Source: Tritrichomonas musculus (Eukaryota; Parabasalia; Tritrichomonadida; Tritrichomonadidae). Taken from it: DNA of 64,000 bases. The notes under the pieces are model-generated. The model made no database searches. It was not told the origin of the DNA and worked only from the letters and a program-made list of their open reading frames with translations. The stretch lies in the NCBI GenBank assembly GCA_039105265.1, contig JAPFFF010000005.1, forward strand, positions 4,697,501-4,761,500, given 5' to 3'. A program made the translations under genes and the position numbers. Below, piece by piece: positions 9,126 through 19,216 of this stretch. Numbering within the stretch: position 1 is the first letter of the stretch; every line of letters starts with the position of its first letter.

Positions 9126-10124
9126 ATGAAATGTGATCTGAAAATAATAAAAAAAATGTTCATAAAGAAAACAATTTTTAGTATCGCATTTATTTGGATT
9201 CTTTTCATTTCATCTATAGTGTACCGTGAAAGAATTTATTCTGGTATTTCAGAATTTGACGCTAAATACAAAATCATAGAAGATATAATAAATATTGCAT
9301 ATTGTACCACCAGCCATCATTTATCCAATACAGGCTATTCCATCATATCAATTCTCAACCGAACAAAAAGTAAAATTCATGTTTATCTTTACACGCCTGA
9401 ATTATTTGACAAAAAAAACACAATTTTTGATAAATTAGAAATTCACAAGAAAGGCCAAATCAAGTTTTTCATGGACACTCTCAATTACACTCTATGCAAG
9501 ATCAACTTTCATAATCAATGGAATTTTTGGAATCCTTTTGCGTATGCCAGGATATACATGATAGAAAAAATACCCGTTTCAAAGGTCATTTACCTGGACA
9601 CAGACGTTTACGGTTGTGACGATATAAATTCACTATGGAAGGTCAAATTGGGTAATAATTTGATAGCAGGCGTTCTGGATAAAGTTCCATGGAAGACGGC
9701 TGGCGCTGGACCAGCTCACTTGAAGATCCTCAATTCAATCATGTGTCGAAGTGAATTCAAGCTGATGAATAACAGCGGCTTAACGGTCGACAACTATGTG
9801 AACAGTGGCGTTTTATATATGAATATTGATGAGCTGAGGAAGGTCAATTTCACAAATAGATGCGTTGAAAGCTACAGAAGAAATCAGACGTTTTATCCAG
9901 ATCAGGATTTGATAAACATTTTCGCTGGTCATCGAAGAATCATTCTCGATTGGAAATACAACAAAAACATTTACGGAAATTGGGCAAAATGCGTGCTGAG
10001 GCATTACAATCAGAAAAAGGTGAATCACCCGGTCGTTGTAAGGCATCACGAAGATTACGATTATTATTTCGATGCTCGTGATGAATATGACAGACTGATG
10101 TCAATGCCAAATAGAACGGTTTAA
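9126..10124 (+). CDS. glycosyltransferase family 8, type II membrane protein
   Basis: This GT8-family enzyme likely transfers a sugar from a nucleotide donor to glycan or glycoprotein in the Golgi or ER lumen. I choose ATG 9126 (332 aa); the ORF extends six bases further only through a TTG. A signal anchor lies at about residues 17-33 (IFSIAFIWILFISSIVY). The metal-binding DxD motif is in VIYLDTDVYGCDDINSLW at about residue 160. Further family landmarks are VNSGVLYMNIDELR and YPDQDLINIF, with Asp in the expected place. The usual C-terminal HxxGxxKPW is not clear; RHHEDYDYYF stands in that region. Length fits a minimal GT8 catalytic domain with a short stem. Acceptor and donor cannot be told from sequence. 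Confidence 0.85.
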   Translation: MKCDLKIIKKMFIKKTIFSIAFIWILFISSIVYRERIYSGISEFDAKYKIIEDIINIAYCTTSHHLSNTGYSIISILNRTKSKIHVYLYTPELFDKKNTIFDKLEIHKKGQIKFFMDTLNYTLCKINFHNQWNFWNPFAYARIYMIEKIPVSKVIYLDTDVYGCDDINSLWKVKLGNNLIAGVLDKVPWKTAGAGPAHLKILNSIMCRSEFKLMNNSGLTVDNYVNSGVLYMNIDELRKVNFTNRCVESYRRNQTFYPDQDLINIFAGHRRIILDWKYNKNIYGNWAKCVLRHYNQKKVNHPVVVRHHEDYDYYFDARDEYDRLMSMPNRTV

Positions 10125-11313
10125 TTCAATTTTTGTTTGAGTTCTTAAAAAAATTGAATGATGTTTCAATTTTGTTATGAATTTTGAATGGCTCTTTCAA
10201 AATTGATACTACCTGTTTATCAATAGATATATTATGTGAGTATGAATAAAGATAAAATAAAAAATAACATTCTGTTAAGTTCAAATGTCACTTTTTTCAT
10301 CAAAAAATTGAGGCAATAAGGCTAAAAAAAAAAAAAAAAAAAAAAAAATGCTATTTTAAATCTTCACTTATATTTCATTTATGTGTAGGTTAGAGGTTTC
10401 AATTTTTTGTCGTGTATTTATGTCACTTTTTCAGAAATTTCGATTGACACAAATGCTTTTCAATAAGAAAATGCTCTTGAACCTTTTGAAATAAGACTTT
10501 CTGTAAGGAATATTGAGTGCAAATTTGTACAATTATGAAAAGCTTCTTTACCTATTGATGTAATGATTCCCATAAAATTATATTGCCTTTAAATTAAAGC
10601 AATTATAAAGCAAATAATGATAATTTTTTGTCACTTTTTTTGGTATTTCATTTGAGGTAATTCAGTGGTAATACATAAAAGCGTCATTTCCAATTGAAGA
10701 AATTCTTTCTAGATGAAAATGAATATTTATTAATTGATGTAAGGTTCCCTAATAAATGTAATTAATATACCTTTTTCATCTTTTGTTACTTTCTTCAGGA
10801 ATTGTTAATGAATACAATTTAGAGCATCATTAAAATTCTTATGTATATATTATTATATATACAAAAATATCATTGATATTACTTATTAATTATAAAGATA
10901 TTTATATATTTAATAATTGTATGATTTACAATTTTAACATCAATCAACTTTATTTAAATTCTTTTTATTCTTTTGGAATTCTAATTTCGAAGATCTTACA
11001 AAAACAGAGCTATATCCCGGATAGAAACATTTGATACTTGTGCATTAGACGAAAGATTCTGACGATGAATTAAAGCAATTTCAAACAAAATATATGAGAA
11101 AGAAAGAAAAATGAATTTAAAAAATAAACCAAGCGAGAAATAAAAGAAAAACTCCCATAAAAAAAAGTTATTCTCCAAGAAATAAATTATTTATCTAATT
11201 GAATAAACATTATGAAATTTTTAAATATCAGATTTTGAATGGTATCTGGAAATTGAGGAAAATATTTTTTCATTATTAAATTCAATTTTACGGTTTTTAG
11301 AAACTCTTTTTCA
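10125..11313. other. intergenic with diverged repeats and an A25 tract
   Basis: There is an uninterrupted A tract at about 10324-10348. Around it are loosely repeated segments: TGTCACTTTTT-like starts at about 10286, 10421, 10629 and (as TGTTACTTTC) 10784, and TTGATGTAA-plus-TTCCC motifs near 10555 and 10735. Spacing varies between 135 and 210 bp, so this is an old, decayed tandem duplication. No gene is seen before the SND1 start. Confidence 0.5.
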
Positions 11314-13860
11314 ATGACAAGCAATTTCCGAGGAATTGTAGATGGAATTTTATCAGGCGATTCTCTAATTATTCGATTTCTACCCCCATGCAAAGTTCCA
11401 ATCCAAATTATCAGCCTGGAACATCTTGTCGCGCCAAAATTTGGACTTCCAGATGGAGAAATCAAAGACGAGCCATTCGGTTATGATTCTTGGAACTTTT
11501 TACGCAAACTTTGTATTGGAAAACGCGTTTTGGTTTCACCATCTTTTAAAGATACCAAATACACTCGATTTCATCCCTCTTTTGGACATCTCCCTATTTC
11601 ATTTACTTCCGTTTGCTTATACGATGAAGAACAAAAAAATCCTGATGTTGGGATTTTAGCAACTAGGGCTGGTTGGGTCAAACTTCGATCTCACTCCACC
11701 AATTCAAATTCGAGTACTTACCTCAGTACACTAAGAGCTGAAGAAGAAGCAGCTAAAAATGCAAAAGTTGGAATTTGGTCTCCTGAGCAAGGTTTTGTTC
11801 GTCAACTTCCAGTTCCATTTACTGATGAAGACATTTTTTCTCAACGTGAGTTCAAAGCCATAGTAAAAGGCGTAATTAATGCAACAACATTATCTCTATT
11901 TCTCCTTCCTCGTCATTTGCAAGTCCAAATCCAACTTGCTGGTTGTAAACCCCCAAGACAAACAAACGATTCTAACAATCTTGCAAATGAGGCCAAGCAA
12001 ACCAGCATTCGTACTTTCCTACATAGAGAAATAACAATTAGAATATGCCAGAAAAGTGAAATGAATCCCAATCAAAAAGGCGAGCCATCTTACGTTGGAT
12101 GCTTAATTGGTGCTCCAGATACACGTATAGTTAAATTAATTAGTGATGGACTTGCAATTTATTATCCCAAGACTGCCGATTTTGCTCCAAATGCTGATCT
12201 GTATATTCAGGCTGAAATGCAAGCGAAAAATTCAAAACGCAATATTTGGGCAAATGCACCAGCAACGCAACCTAAAGAACTTAAAGAATTTACAGGAACC
12301 TGCACATCAATCCGAAGTTCATCATCTTTATTCTTAACGAACGGAGAAGAAAAGCATATTTACTTTTTATCTTCTGTCAAAGTGCCTTATTTCTTTTATA
12401 ATGGTGGCGGCGGAGGCGCCGATGTTCTTGGATTCGAAGCTCGAGAATTTTTACGTAATAATTATCATGGAAAACAAATACGTGCAGTTCCAAACGGATA
12501 TGCTTCCAACAGAGATTACGCTACATTGTATTGCGGTTCAGTTTGTATTAATGAAGAAATCTGCCGAGTTGGTTTATCAAAACATTCAGAACCTTTTGTT
12601 GGATCGCCATCTGAACGTGATAGTCAAATTAAAGCAGCAGAAGAAGAAGCTAAGAATAAGAAAATTGGTCTTTTTGCTGATACCCTCCCAGCTCCAATCA
12701 CAATAACAGATATTTCCCAATTTTCAATGAAAAGCAAAGCTCAAGAATACTTCTCTGAACTTCAAGGAAAAACTCTTAACGTTATCATCGAACATGTTGC
12801 TGCTGGCAGTAAGTTCCATGTTTATATTCCTGATCGAGGACTTTATATTCGTACAGGAATAAATGGATTATTGCCATCAAGCATGAAAGACAAATTTGGA
12901 AATGAAGCAAAACTCTTCTGTCAACAGAATTTTATGCAATGCTCAGCAGAAATCAACATTCAAGAAATTGATATATCTGGATCATTCCTTTCTGAAATAA
13001 TAGTTTTAACAAAAGATAATCAACGAATTAATATTGGTAAAGAACTAATTAAGAAAGGCCTTGCTGAAATTCATCCTAAAATAAGTGCAGCTGATCCAGA
13101 GCTTGTCCAACTTCAAAAAGAAGCTATTGCAAATGGACTTGGTATATGGGGAGATAAAACACGACATTTACGTGAGCTTCATTATGGAACTGTTGAAAAA
13201 GTTAAGGTAATATCAGTTTGGAATCCGATAACTTATGCAATTCAATTTTTCGGTAATCAAATAGAAACAATTGAGCAAACGTTAGTTCAACCCCTCAATC
13301 CATTAAGCTCAGAGGATATCAGGCAACTTCATCTTAATGATTGCATTGCTGTTAAAACAAAAGTTGAAACTGTAACATCATCTGACTTAAATGGAGTTGA
13401 AAATATTTTCAGAGCACGCATTGAAAGCTTTGATGAAACAAATACAAAGATTACATCTGTCAAACTAATTGATTTAGCTCTTGATTCAAAAGATTTCACC
13501 GAGGTTTTCAAATTACCAGATGAATTGATTTCAATTGAACCACAGAGCCGTACAATACGTCTTGGCTGCCTTTCACTTGCCAGAACTGATAAAAATGAAC
13601 AAGATATGGATATAGTTAAAAACGTTGTTACTGATGCTGTTCTTTATATGCATCTTATGTACGATGACGAAATGCCAAATGTCTTACTTACAGATAAACC
13701 AAACGTTGACTCTGGTTCATTAAATGCTTACTTATTATCTTTAGGAGTTGGAAATTACATAAATCATGATGTCCATGAAGGAATGCAAGAAATTGCTAAC
13801 CAACTTTCAACAATTCATCCCGAATCAGCTGCTCCTGAAGAAAATAACACAGATCAATAG
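11314..13860 (+). CDS. SND1: Tudor staphylococcal nuclease (Tudor-SN / SND1)
   Basis: This 848-residue protein has the Tudor-SN architecture: four staphylococcal-nuclease-like OB folds followed by a Tudor domain embedded in a fifth, partial SN fold. Approximate spans are SN1 1-155, SN2 165-305, SN3 315-455, SN4 475-615, and Tudor-SN5 620-800. Telling segments are GIVDGILSGDSLIIRFLP, RAEEEAAKNAKVGIW (repeated in form as AEEEAKNKKIGLF and QKEAIANGLGIWGD), and the Tudor-region VEKVKVISVWNPITYAIQF. Human SND1 is 910 aa, so it is nearly full length. The family binds RNA and proteins and acts in RNA decay, splicing and stress granules, in cytoplasm and nucleus. The start ATG 11314 follows TTTTTCA, an initiator-like context. 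Low-complexity acidic residues close the C-terminus. Confidence 0.92.
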   Translation: MTSNFRGIVDGILSGDSLIIRFLPPCKVPIQIISLEHLVAPKFGLPDGEIKDEPFGYDSWNFLRKLCIGKRVLVSPSFKDTKYTRFHPSFGHLPISFTSVCLYDEEQKNPDVGILATRAGWVKLRSHSTNSNSSTYLSTLRAEEEAAKNAKVGIWSPEQGFVRQLPVPFTDEDIFSQREFKAIVKGVINATTLSLFLLPRHLQVQIQLAGCKPPRQTNDSNNLANEAKQTSIRTFLHREITIRICQKSEMNPNQKGEPSYVGCLIGAPDTRIVKLISDGLAIYYPKTADFAPNADLYIQAEMQAKNSKRNIWANAPATQPKELKEFTGTCTSIRSSSSLFLTNGEEKHIYFLSSVKVPYFFYNGGGGGADVLGFEAREFLRNNYHGKQIRAVPNGYASNRDYATLYCGSVCINEEICRVGLSKHSEPFVGSPSERDSQIKAAEEEAKNKKIGLFADTLPAPITITDISQFSMKSKAQEYFSELQGKTLNVIIEHVAAGSKFHVYIPDRGLYIRTGINGLLPSSMKDKFGNEAKLFCQQNFMQCSAEINIQEIDISGSFLSEIIVLTKDNQRINIGKELIKKGLAEIHPKISAADPELVQLQKEAIANGLGIWGDKTRHLRELHYGTVEKVKVISVWNPITYAIQFFGNQIETIEQTLVQPLNPLSSEDIRQLHLNDCIAVKTKVETVTSSDLNGVENIFRARIESFDETNTKITSVKLIDLALDSKDFTEVFKLPDELISIEPQSRTIRLGCLSLARTDKNEQDMDIVKNVVTDAVLYMHLMYDDEMPNVLLTDKPNVDSGSLNAYLLSLGVGNYINHDVHEGMQEIANQLSTIHPESAAPEENNTDQ

Positions 13861-14052
13861 AATACTAATAAAATAATTTTAAAGATATTTACTGATTTTT
13901 TTTCTTTTTATCATATCTTATTGTCGTGGAATGTTTAGATATTAGTTTTGTCTTTAATATTTGCTAATTTTATTAACATTTGAATGAAATTCGTAATATT
14001 AAATTTAAAAAAAGTTTGTAAAAATAAGCCACACTTTATTCAAATAATATTA

Positions 14053-14997
14053 TTAATAATTTTCGTATTCGTCAAGAGATCTTGGAGCAGCCGCATCACG
14101 AAGTTGGCGTGAAAGACGTTGTGCCTCAATTGTATTGCGATAGATAATAGATAAAAGATCACGGCATCTTAATTCATAATCTCGATCACTTCTGTGTTCT
14201 TGAAGCTCTAAAAATTCATCTAATCTTTCTGCAAGTATCTGCAAAGCTGATAAAGGAGCACCTGTCGGATTTCTGGCGGTCAAACGCTTGACTGTATTTA
14301 TTATGTTTTGGATTGGTTGTCTTAATGGAGCAGGAAGGAGATTTACACGTCCTTCGTCTAGATATAAAACGCATTTTTGTTTCTTTTGCTCCATAAATTG
14401 TTGAAATTTGGCACGTAGAATATCTCCATCACTAGGGATATTGTCTAAAGAAAGTTGATTTTCTTCATCATCATTATCTCTGTTATAAGTATTTTGATTA
14501 ACGTTCTGTGTTTCTGTAGGGACTTTTATTTGTATCCGTGGTTCTTGGTGTTGCTGTTGTTCTTGTTGCTCTTGCTCTTGCTGATTTTGTTTCCTCCAAT
14601 TTGAAACTTCAGTCAATTGAATTTCATTGTCTTCCTCTTCTTCTTCTTCGTCAAATTCATGGCGTTGATAATTCTGTGATGCTTGCTGTTGTTGTTGTTG
14701 CTGTTGCTGTTGTATGTTACGAGTATTAGAATTATTCTTTGATCCTTCGAGAACATTTTCTGAATCGCTTGATATTTTTATCAGTTCAAAACTTTCTTCA
14801 TTAGTTACCTCATTATTTTCAGATGCGTTGGAATTTTGATCCAAATTATTATCATTAATTTGAACTGAATTAATATTTGATGTTGTTTCTTGTTTAGTTT
14901 TAGTAGTAGTTGTAATTGATGTTGTAACATTATAATCAGAAAAATCCTCTTCTTCTTCTTCAATTAATTCTTGATCTTCTAAATCATTTGCTGACAT
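14053..14997 (-). CDS. Q/E-rich low-complexity protein with helical C-terminal domain
   Basis: This 314-residue protein has a true ATG at 14995-14997. Residues 1-190 are low complexity: acidic start, Thr-rich stretch, a Q10 run near residue 95, an E6 run near 120, and a second QEQ-rich run near 140. Residues about 195-310 are ordered and helical (DGDILRAKFQQFMEQKKQ, PLSALQILAERLDEFLELQ) and end RDAAAPRSLDEYENY. I do not recognise the ordered domain. Poly-Q of this kind often marks transcription or RNA-granule proteins, but that is only a guess. It converges with SND1; the 3' ends are 192 bp apart. Confidence 0.75.
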   Translation of the reverse strand: MSANDLEDQELIEEEEEDFSDYNVTTSITTTTKTKQETTSNINSVQINDNNLDQNSNASENNEVTNEESFELIKISSDSENVLEGSKNNSNTRNIQQQQQQQQQQASQNYQRHEFDEEEEEEDNEIQLTEVSNWRKQNQQEQEQQEQQQHQEPRIQIKVPTETQNVNQNTYNRDNDDEENQLSLDNIPSDGDILRAKFQQFMEQKKQKCVLYLDEGRVNLLPAPLRQPIQNIINTVKRLTARNPTGAPLSALQILAERLDEFLELQEHRSDRDYELRCRDLLSIIYRNTIEAQRLSRQLRDAAAPRSLDEYENY

Positions 14998-15203
14998 TAT
15001 AAAATAATTAAACGAGCATTTTTTATTTCACATTTCTTTAATTAGATAATTTTCAAAACTATTTTTAATTTAAAAAAGAACCTCTTCTTGGTAAAAGAAT
15101 TAAAAAATTGGGAATCAATTGGTTGATTATATCTTATTGAATTCTGAACAAAATACTTTTGAATTTTTTCAATTTTTGAGAATAAATATTTATTGAAAAT
15201 TTA

Positions 15204-15812
15204 ATGATTGCTGTTGAGTTTAAACATACGTTCAAGTTCATTGTTATTGGGTCTAGTGGCGTAGGGAAGACGTCACTTCTTAAGCGATTAATTGATGATA
15301 CTTTTTCTCAAGATAATACATCAACAATTGGTGTTGAATATTTATCAACTGTTATCGAAATTGATGGTCAACCAATAAAGCTACAAATATGGGATACTGC
15401 AGGCCAAGAAAAGTTTAGATCTATTGCAAAATCCTATTTCAGGCATGCTGTAGGAGTTATTCTAGTATACGACATAACCGACCGAAAATCATTTGATGAT
15501 CTTAGTTTCTGGCTAAATGATGTTCATTCTCTCTGTGATCCCAACGCTGCAATTACATTGATTGGAAATAAGCTCGATATGGCATCACAAAGAGCAGTAA
15601 CGACAGCAGAAGCACAAGCGTTTGCTCAAAACCATCAATTAACTTATTTAGAAACTTCAGCTCGTGGTGGCGATAATGTTAATGAAGCATTCCACCGTGC
15701 AACTAAAACTGTATATGAAAGAGCCGAATCTGGACTTTTGTCATCAAAAACTGCTCAGTCACAACAGGACATCAATTCAAATAACGGTCAAAACTCAGGA
15801 TGTAAATGCTAA
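15204..15812 (+). CDS. Rab GTPase, Rab4/Rab14-like
   Basis: This 202-residue small GTPase controls vesicle traffic, probably at early or recycling endosomes given its Rab4/14-type sequence (FKFIVIGSSGVGKTSLL). All nucleotide-binding motifs are present: P loop GSSGVGKT, switch I TIGVEY, WDTAGQEKFRSI in switch II (with the catalytic Gln), GNKLD for guanine, and TSAR. The C-terminus SGCKC gives a CXC double geranylgeranylation signal. The stop codon overlaps TAAA, the poly(A) signal type of trichomonads. It is divergent from the Q-rich gene with 206 bp between starts. Assignment to the Rab4/14 group is by eye. Confidence 0.93.
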   Translation: MIAVEFKHTFKFIVIGSSGVGKTSLLKRLIDDTFSQDNTSTIGVEYLSTVIEIDGQPIKLQIWDTAGQEKFRSIAKSYFRHAVGVILVYDITDRKSFDDLSFWLNDVHSLCDPNAAITLIGNKLDMASQRAVTTAEAQAFAQNHQLTYLETSARGGDNVNEAFHRATKTVYERAESGLLSSKTAQSQQDINSNNGQNSGCKC

Positions 15813-16028
15813 ACTTTTTTATAGAAAAAAAAAAAATACATTATTCGTTTCAATAATATATTTTTTACGTTTCTCTATTCTGAAACCAGAACAAGTCACA
15901 AGAGGTCGGAGGAAAAGAAATAATAAATATTATTATATTGATACAGATTTCATTTTTAATATTAACTTTTTGAGAATAGTTATCAAAAAGTTTTAATGAT
16001 AAATTTTTTATGAACGTTTAAATTTTCA

Positions 16029-17390
16029 ATGCTGACTGATAAGGAAATACAAGCTTTATTTGCAGACGCTTCGGATAGCGATTCTCACAAGAAAAAAAAG
16101 CCCAAACCAAAGATATCAACTGAAAAAAAATCTCGATCTACAAAAAAGAAGGCCAAAATTTCATTTGATCCAGACATATTTTTAGATGGGGTTACAAATG
16201 AATCAAATGAAAAAGAGGATACATTTAATACGCCAATAACATTTTTTTCAAAAAGTGAAGAAGTATCATTTCCGCCAGAACTTTCAAACCTTGTTGGTAG
16301 AATAACTTTTTATTTGAACTCACAGCTTCATTATTTAATGGATGACCTTACAAATGAATTAATTTTGCTGGTTGATACTACTCCCAAAGAAAAAGAGATC
16401 GTCGATATTTTTTTGAATGAAATCTTAGACTCAATCAAAAAATTATTTTCTATTTCTGATGAAAATTCGTATCAAATTTCAAATCCATTCACGCCAGAAT
16501 CATTTGATATATATGCCGATCGTTTTCATCAATCTTTTTTAGAGGCAGAAAAATATTCACAAACTTCATATGACACGATAAAGATTAAGTCGTTAAGGAA
16601 AGATATTAATAATACATATAATAAAATCAAAAACGATTTTCAAGAATATCCCCATTTATTACAAACAGAAATAAACGATTTGACAATGGCTTATAATAAT
16701 TATAATTCCATTTTAAATACAAGAAGGATGCAAGATAAATCACAAAAAAACCGAGAGATAGCTTTGAATTGTAAAAAAATTGAACAAAAGATTTTTTATG
16801 ATCATTTTTCTAAGCGTATTGATCATGTTAAAGACGAAAAAGCCAAATATTCACAATTTCTTGAAATAAATGAGGTGAATAAATTAATTACTACAGATAA
16901 AATATCCGATGCTATTTTTTCATTAAAAGAAAGTATTAATAATGAAAAACAAAGTTCTAGTGATCAACTTTTCAAACAAGAAGATGGCATTAAAAAATTA
17001 AAGAATAATCTTAAATTATTGAGAGCTCAATATCAATACCAACATCAAAATCAAATAACAATAGCTTATTCTAGTATTCAGGATGAAGGAAATAGTCAAA
17101 AAATTCCAAATAGTTTTATAAATCAAAGAAATTCTCTTACATCAATGAATTTAGATAACTCTAACTACATAAATCAGGATTCAAGCATGATACAACAATC
17201 TGCGAATAACTTGAGTACAAAATCGCATAGAAAAAGTAGTAATCGAAACGATTCTTTTTCTAAAATTCAAAAAAGTTTCAATTCTCTTCTAAGTGAACAA
17301 AACAGAAATTTGGAAAATACATCAGATTTCATAAAATCTGTTAAGACTAATGAATTATCAAACTTAATGCATAGATCTTACTATGAATAA
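16029..17390 (+). CDS. coiled-coil protein, 453 aa, unknown
   Basis: The start ATG 16029 directly follows TTTTCA. The first 45 residues have a short acidic motif (LFADASDSD) followed by a lysine-rich basic patch (KKKKPKPK, STKKKAK), a likely nuclear or nucleic-acid-binding signal. Residues about 80-330 are helical, with coiled-coil stretches from about 190. The last 110 residues are Ser/Asn/Gln-rich and probably disordered. There is no enzyme motif or membrane segment. A centrosomal or flagellar role is possible for this shape of protein, but nothing in the sequence proves it. Confidence 0.75.
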   Translation: MLTDKEIQALFADASDSDSHKKKKPKPKISTEKKSRSTKKKAKISFDPDIFLDGVTNESNEKEDTFNTPITFFSKSEEVSFPPELSNLVGRITFYLNSQLHYLMDDLTNELILLVDTTPKEKEIVDIFLNEILDSIKKLFSISDENSYQISNPFTPESFDIYADRFHQSFLEAEKYSQTSYDTIKIKSLRKDINNTYNKIKNDFQEYPHLLQTEINDLTMAYNNYNSILNTRRMQDKSQKNREIALNCKKIEQKIFYDHFSKRIDHVKDEKAKYSQFLEINEVNKLITTDKISDAIFSLKESINNEKQSSSDQLFKQEDGIKKLKNNLKLLRAQYQYQHQNQITIAYSSIQDEGNSQKIPNSFINQRNSLTSMNLDNSNYINQDSSMIQQSANNLSTKSHRKSSNRNDSFSKIQKSFNSLLSEQNRNLENTSDFIKSVKTNELSNLMHRSYYE

Positions 17391-17662
17391 TTATTGATAT
17401 TACTTATTGTTTGTATTTGTTTTCATAATAAAATAGTATATACTTAAACAATAGATATTTATGCGCATTATTTAGTAAAGTTTTTTAGCAAATTCAAAAA
17501 TATTTGAAGACATGAGAAATTTTTTTCCTTTTAAGTTCAAAAGTAAAAACAAAAATATGAATTAGATATTGAAGAGTGAATGTAAGTAACGATTTAAAAT
17601 AAATAAATAAAAAAATGACAATTGTTTTATCTCTGTAATCTTGGCACGTAAAATATTTTACA

Positions 17663-18379
17663 TTAGTCATATTGATCAATCTTATGATCTCTTTTATATT
17701 CTTCTACTTTTTGCTCAATTTTAACGTTTCTATTCCTAATATTCTCAATAGCAGTTGAAATCTCATCTTCAGTACTATATTGATCTATATAAGGTAAAGG
17801 TCCATTCTCTTCTAAATCATATAATATGGCATCATTATAAGCAAATGTTAAGAAAAATTGTTGATGCTCTTTCACATAAATTTCATGAATTTTTTTCATT
17901 TGTTCTATATCTTCTGATAATTCCTCTTCTTCTTCATCGTTCCCAAAATATAATAATTCTGGCTTATTTTTTTGAATAATATCGGCAGTTTTTTGATCAT
18001 TTCGTGTCAGCTGTTTACCATTTAATACTAAAAGATTTAAACCTACAGTAGCTAGCGTGTAATATCTAAATTTGGTTCGTTGTGTTAATGGAGATCCAGT
18101 TATATCTAAATTTGATAATTTTGGTTGGTTATTAAGTCCATTTAAAAATTGAAGTCTTGGATTATTATCGGCGATAATTGTCGTTAAATTTGGTTGTGGC
18201 TGTAAAGATTCAAATGAACGAAGATTATTATTTGATACAACAAGAACTTCAAGTGAAGGTTGAACGCCAAGATCTTTTAGACTAGTTAGTCCCTTATTGC
18301 TTAAATCAAGCCTTCCGCCAATAATCTTTCCAAAAGATTTTGGAAGAGGAGTCGCTTTTTTTGTTGTTTTGGAAGACAT
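17663..18379 (-). CDS. leucine-rich repeat protein, SDS22/ciliary type
   Basis: This 238-residue protein opens with a basic tail (MSSKTTKKATPLPKSF). Residues about 22-120 form four to five SDS22-type leucine-rich repeats (LDLSNKGLTSLKDLG, LEVLVVSNNNLRSF, LTTIIADNN, LSNLDITGSPL) and an LRR cap (VGLNLLVLNGKQLT). An acidic linker (NDEEEEELSED) and a helical C-terminus follow. Proteins of this layout are common as ciliary or flagellar and phosphatase-regulatory adaptors. The partner cannot be named. It shares orientation with the histone doublet 321 bp upstream. Confidence 0.82.
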   Translation of the reverse strand: MSSKTTKKATPLPKSFGKIIGGRLDLSNKGLTSLKDLGVQPSLEVLVVSNNNLRSFESLQPQPNLTTIIADNNPRLQFLNGLNNQPKLSNLDITGSPLTQRTKFRYYTLATVGLNLLVLNGKQLTRNDQKTADIIQKNKPELLYFGNDEEEEELSEDIEQMKKIHEIYVKEHQQFFLTFAYNDAILYDLEENGPLPYIDQYSTEDEISTAIENIRNRNVKIEQKVEEYKRDHKIDQYD

Positions 18380-18700
18380 TTTTGAACGTTAATGCTTTGG
18401 TTCTGTATTTCACCTTATAAAAAACCAAAATTATAATAACTTTTTAAATAGTATCTCAAAATATTATTTAGGATTATTCAAAAAAAAGATAAGATTATCA
18501 TATAATGGCTTAACAAAATGCATATTCATATACTACTGTTATTTCCTAATGCACTGTATATTTAATTGCATTTAATAAATGAATTTCAATAAAAAATGAT
18601 GGATCTATACTCATCAAACAGCGTTTTGGTGCATTAATACATATTATATGCAGTTGTAATATAATATTAGATATATAAAAAAGATAATTTTTTTTTAGTT
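18380..18700. other. intergenic, nothing recognised
   Basis: This 321-bp AT-rich stretch lies between two reverse-strand genes. It presumably holds the histone-doublet 3' end and the LRR gene promoter. No clear motif stands out. Confidence 0.5.
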
Positions 18701-19216
18701 TTAATCTTGGAAGCAAGGTCCAATCTCATAATCGTTGCTTAATGTCCATTTTACATCATTTCGAGAAATTTGATTTCTATTTTGGCTTTTTGCATGCTCA
18801 CCAGCAACTCTTAAAAATTCTGCAACAGCGACTTCAATACAAGCAGCCATATAGACAATAGAATTTTCGTTGACAATGACTGAATGATAAGCATCTCTTA
18901 CACGTGTAAGAAGATCCTCAAGTGGAAATTCTGGTTCAACGCATTTTGAAATATGTGATCCACTCTCTGTGAATTTTTTCTCAGCTTCAGAAGCAGCTTT
19001 TTTTGCTGACTCAATGAGATTTTCTGGTAAAAACTTTGGAAGAGCAAGTTCAACCTCGCTTGAATTCATTTCGACGAGAGGAGCGATATTATTGGTAATT
19101 TTTGTCAAAAAGGAAAGAATTCCATTATTCAAATCCATTAAACCCATACTAGATAGTGTAATATCTGGAAGTACGGTTTTGAGAATACGATTTGCGCAAG
19201 CACCAGAAAGAAACAT
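18701..19216 (-). CDS. H2B-H2A histone-fold doublet, tail-less
   Basis: This 171-residue protein contains two histone folds in one chain. Residues about 8-88 read as H2B: RILKTVLPDITLSSMGLMDL (H2B: VLKQVHPDTGISSKAM), a shortened second loop, and the H2B-specific C-terminal helix LPENLIESAKKAASEAEKKF (H2B: LPGELAKHAVSEGTKAV). Residues about 97-165 read as H2A: EFPLEDLLTRVRDAY, SIVYMAACIEVAVAEFLRVA (H2A: [20 protein letters not shown]), then GEHAKSQNRNQISRNDVKW and SNDYEI. No lysine-rich tails exist; the chain starts at the first fold and ends soon after the second. The same order is known from Marseillevirus histone doublets and from the histone-fold region of animal SOS RasGEFs. A nucleosomal, kinetochore-type or membrane-associated role cannot be told apart here. 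The start ATG follows ATCTTCA. Confidence 0.85.
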   Translation of the reverse strand: MFLSGACANRILKTVLPDITLSSMGLMDLNNGILSFLTKITNNIAPLVEMNSSEVELALPKFLPENLIESAKKAASEAEKKFTESGSHISKCVEPEFPLEDLLTRVRDAYHSVIVNENSIVYMAACIEVAVAEFLRVAGEHAKSQNRNQISRNDVKWTLSNDYEIGPCFQD

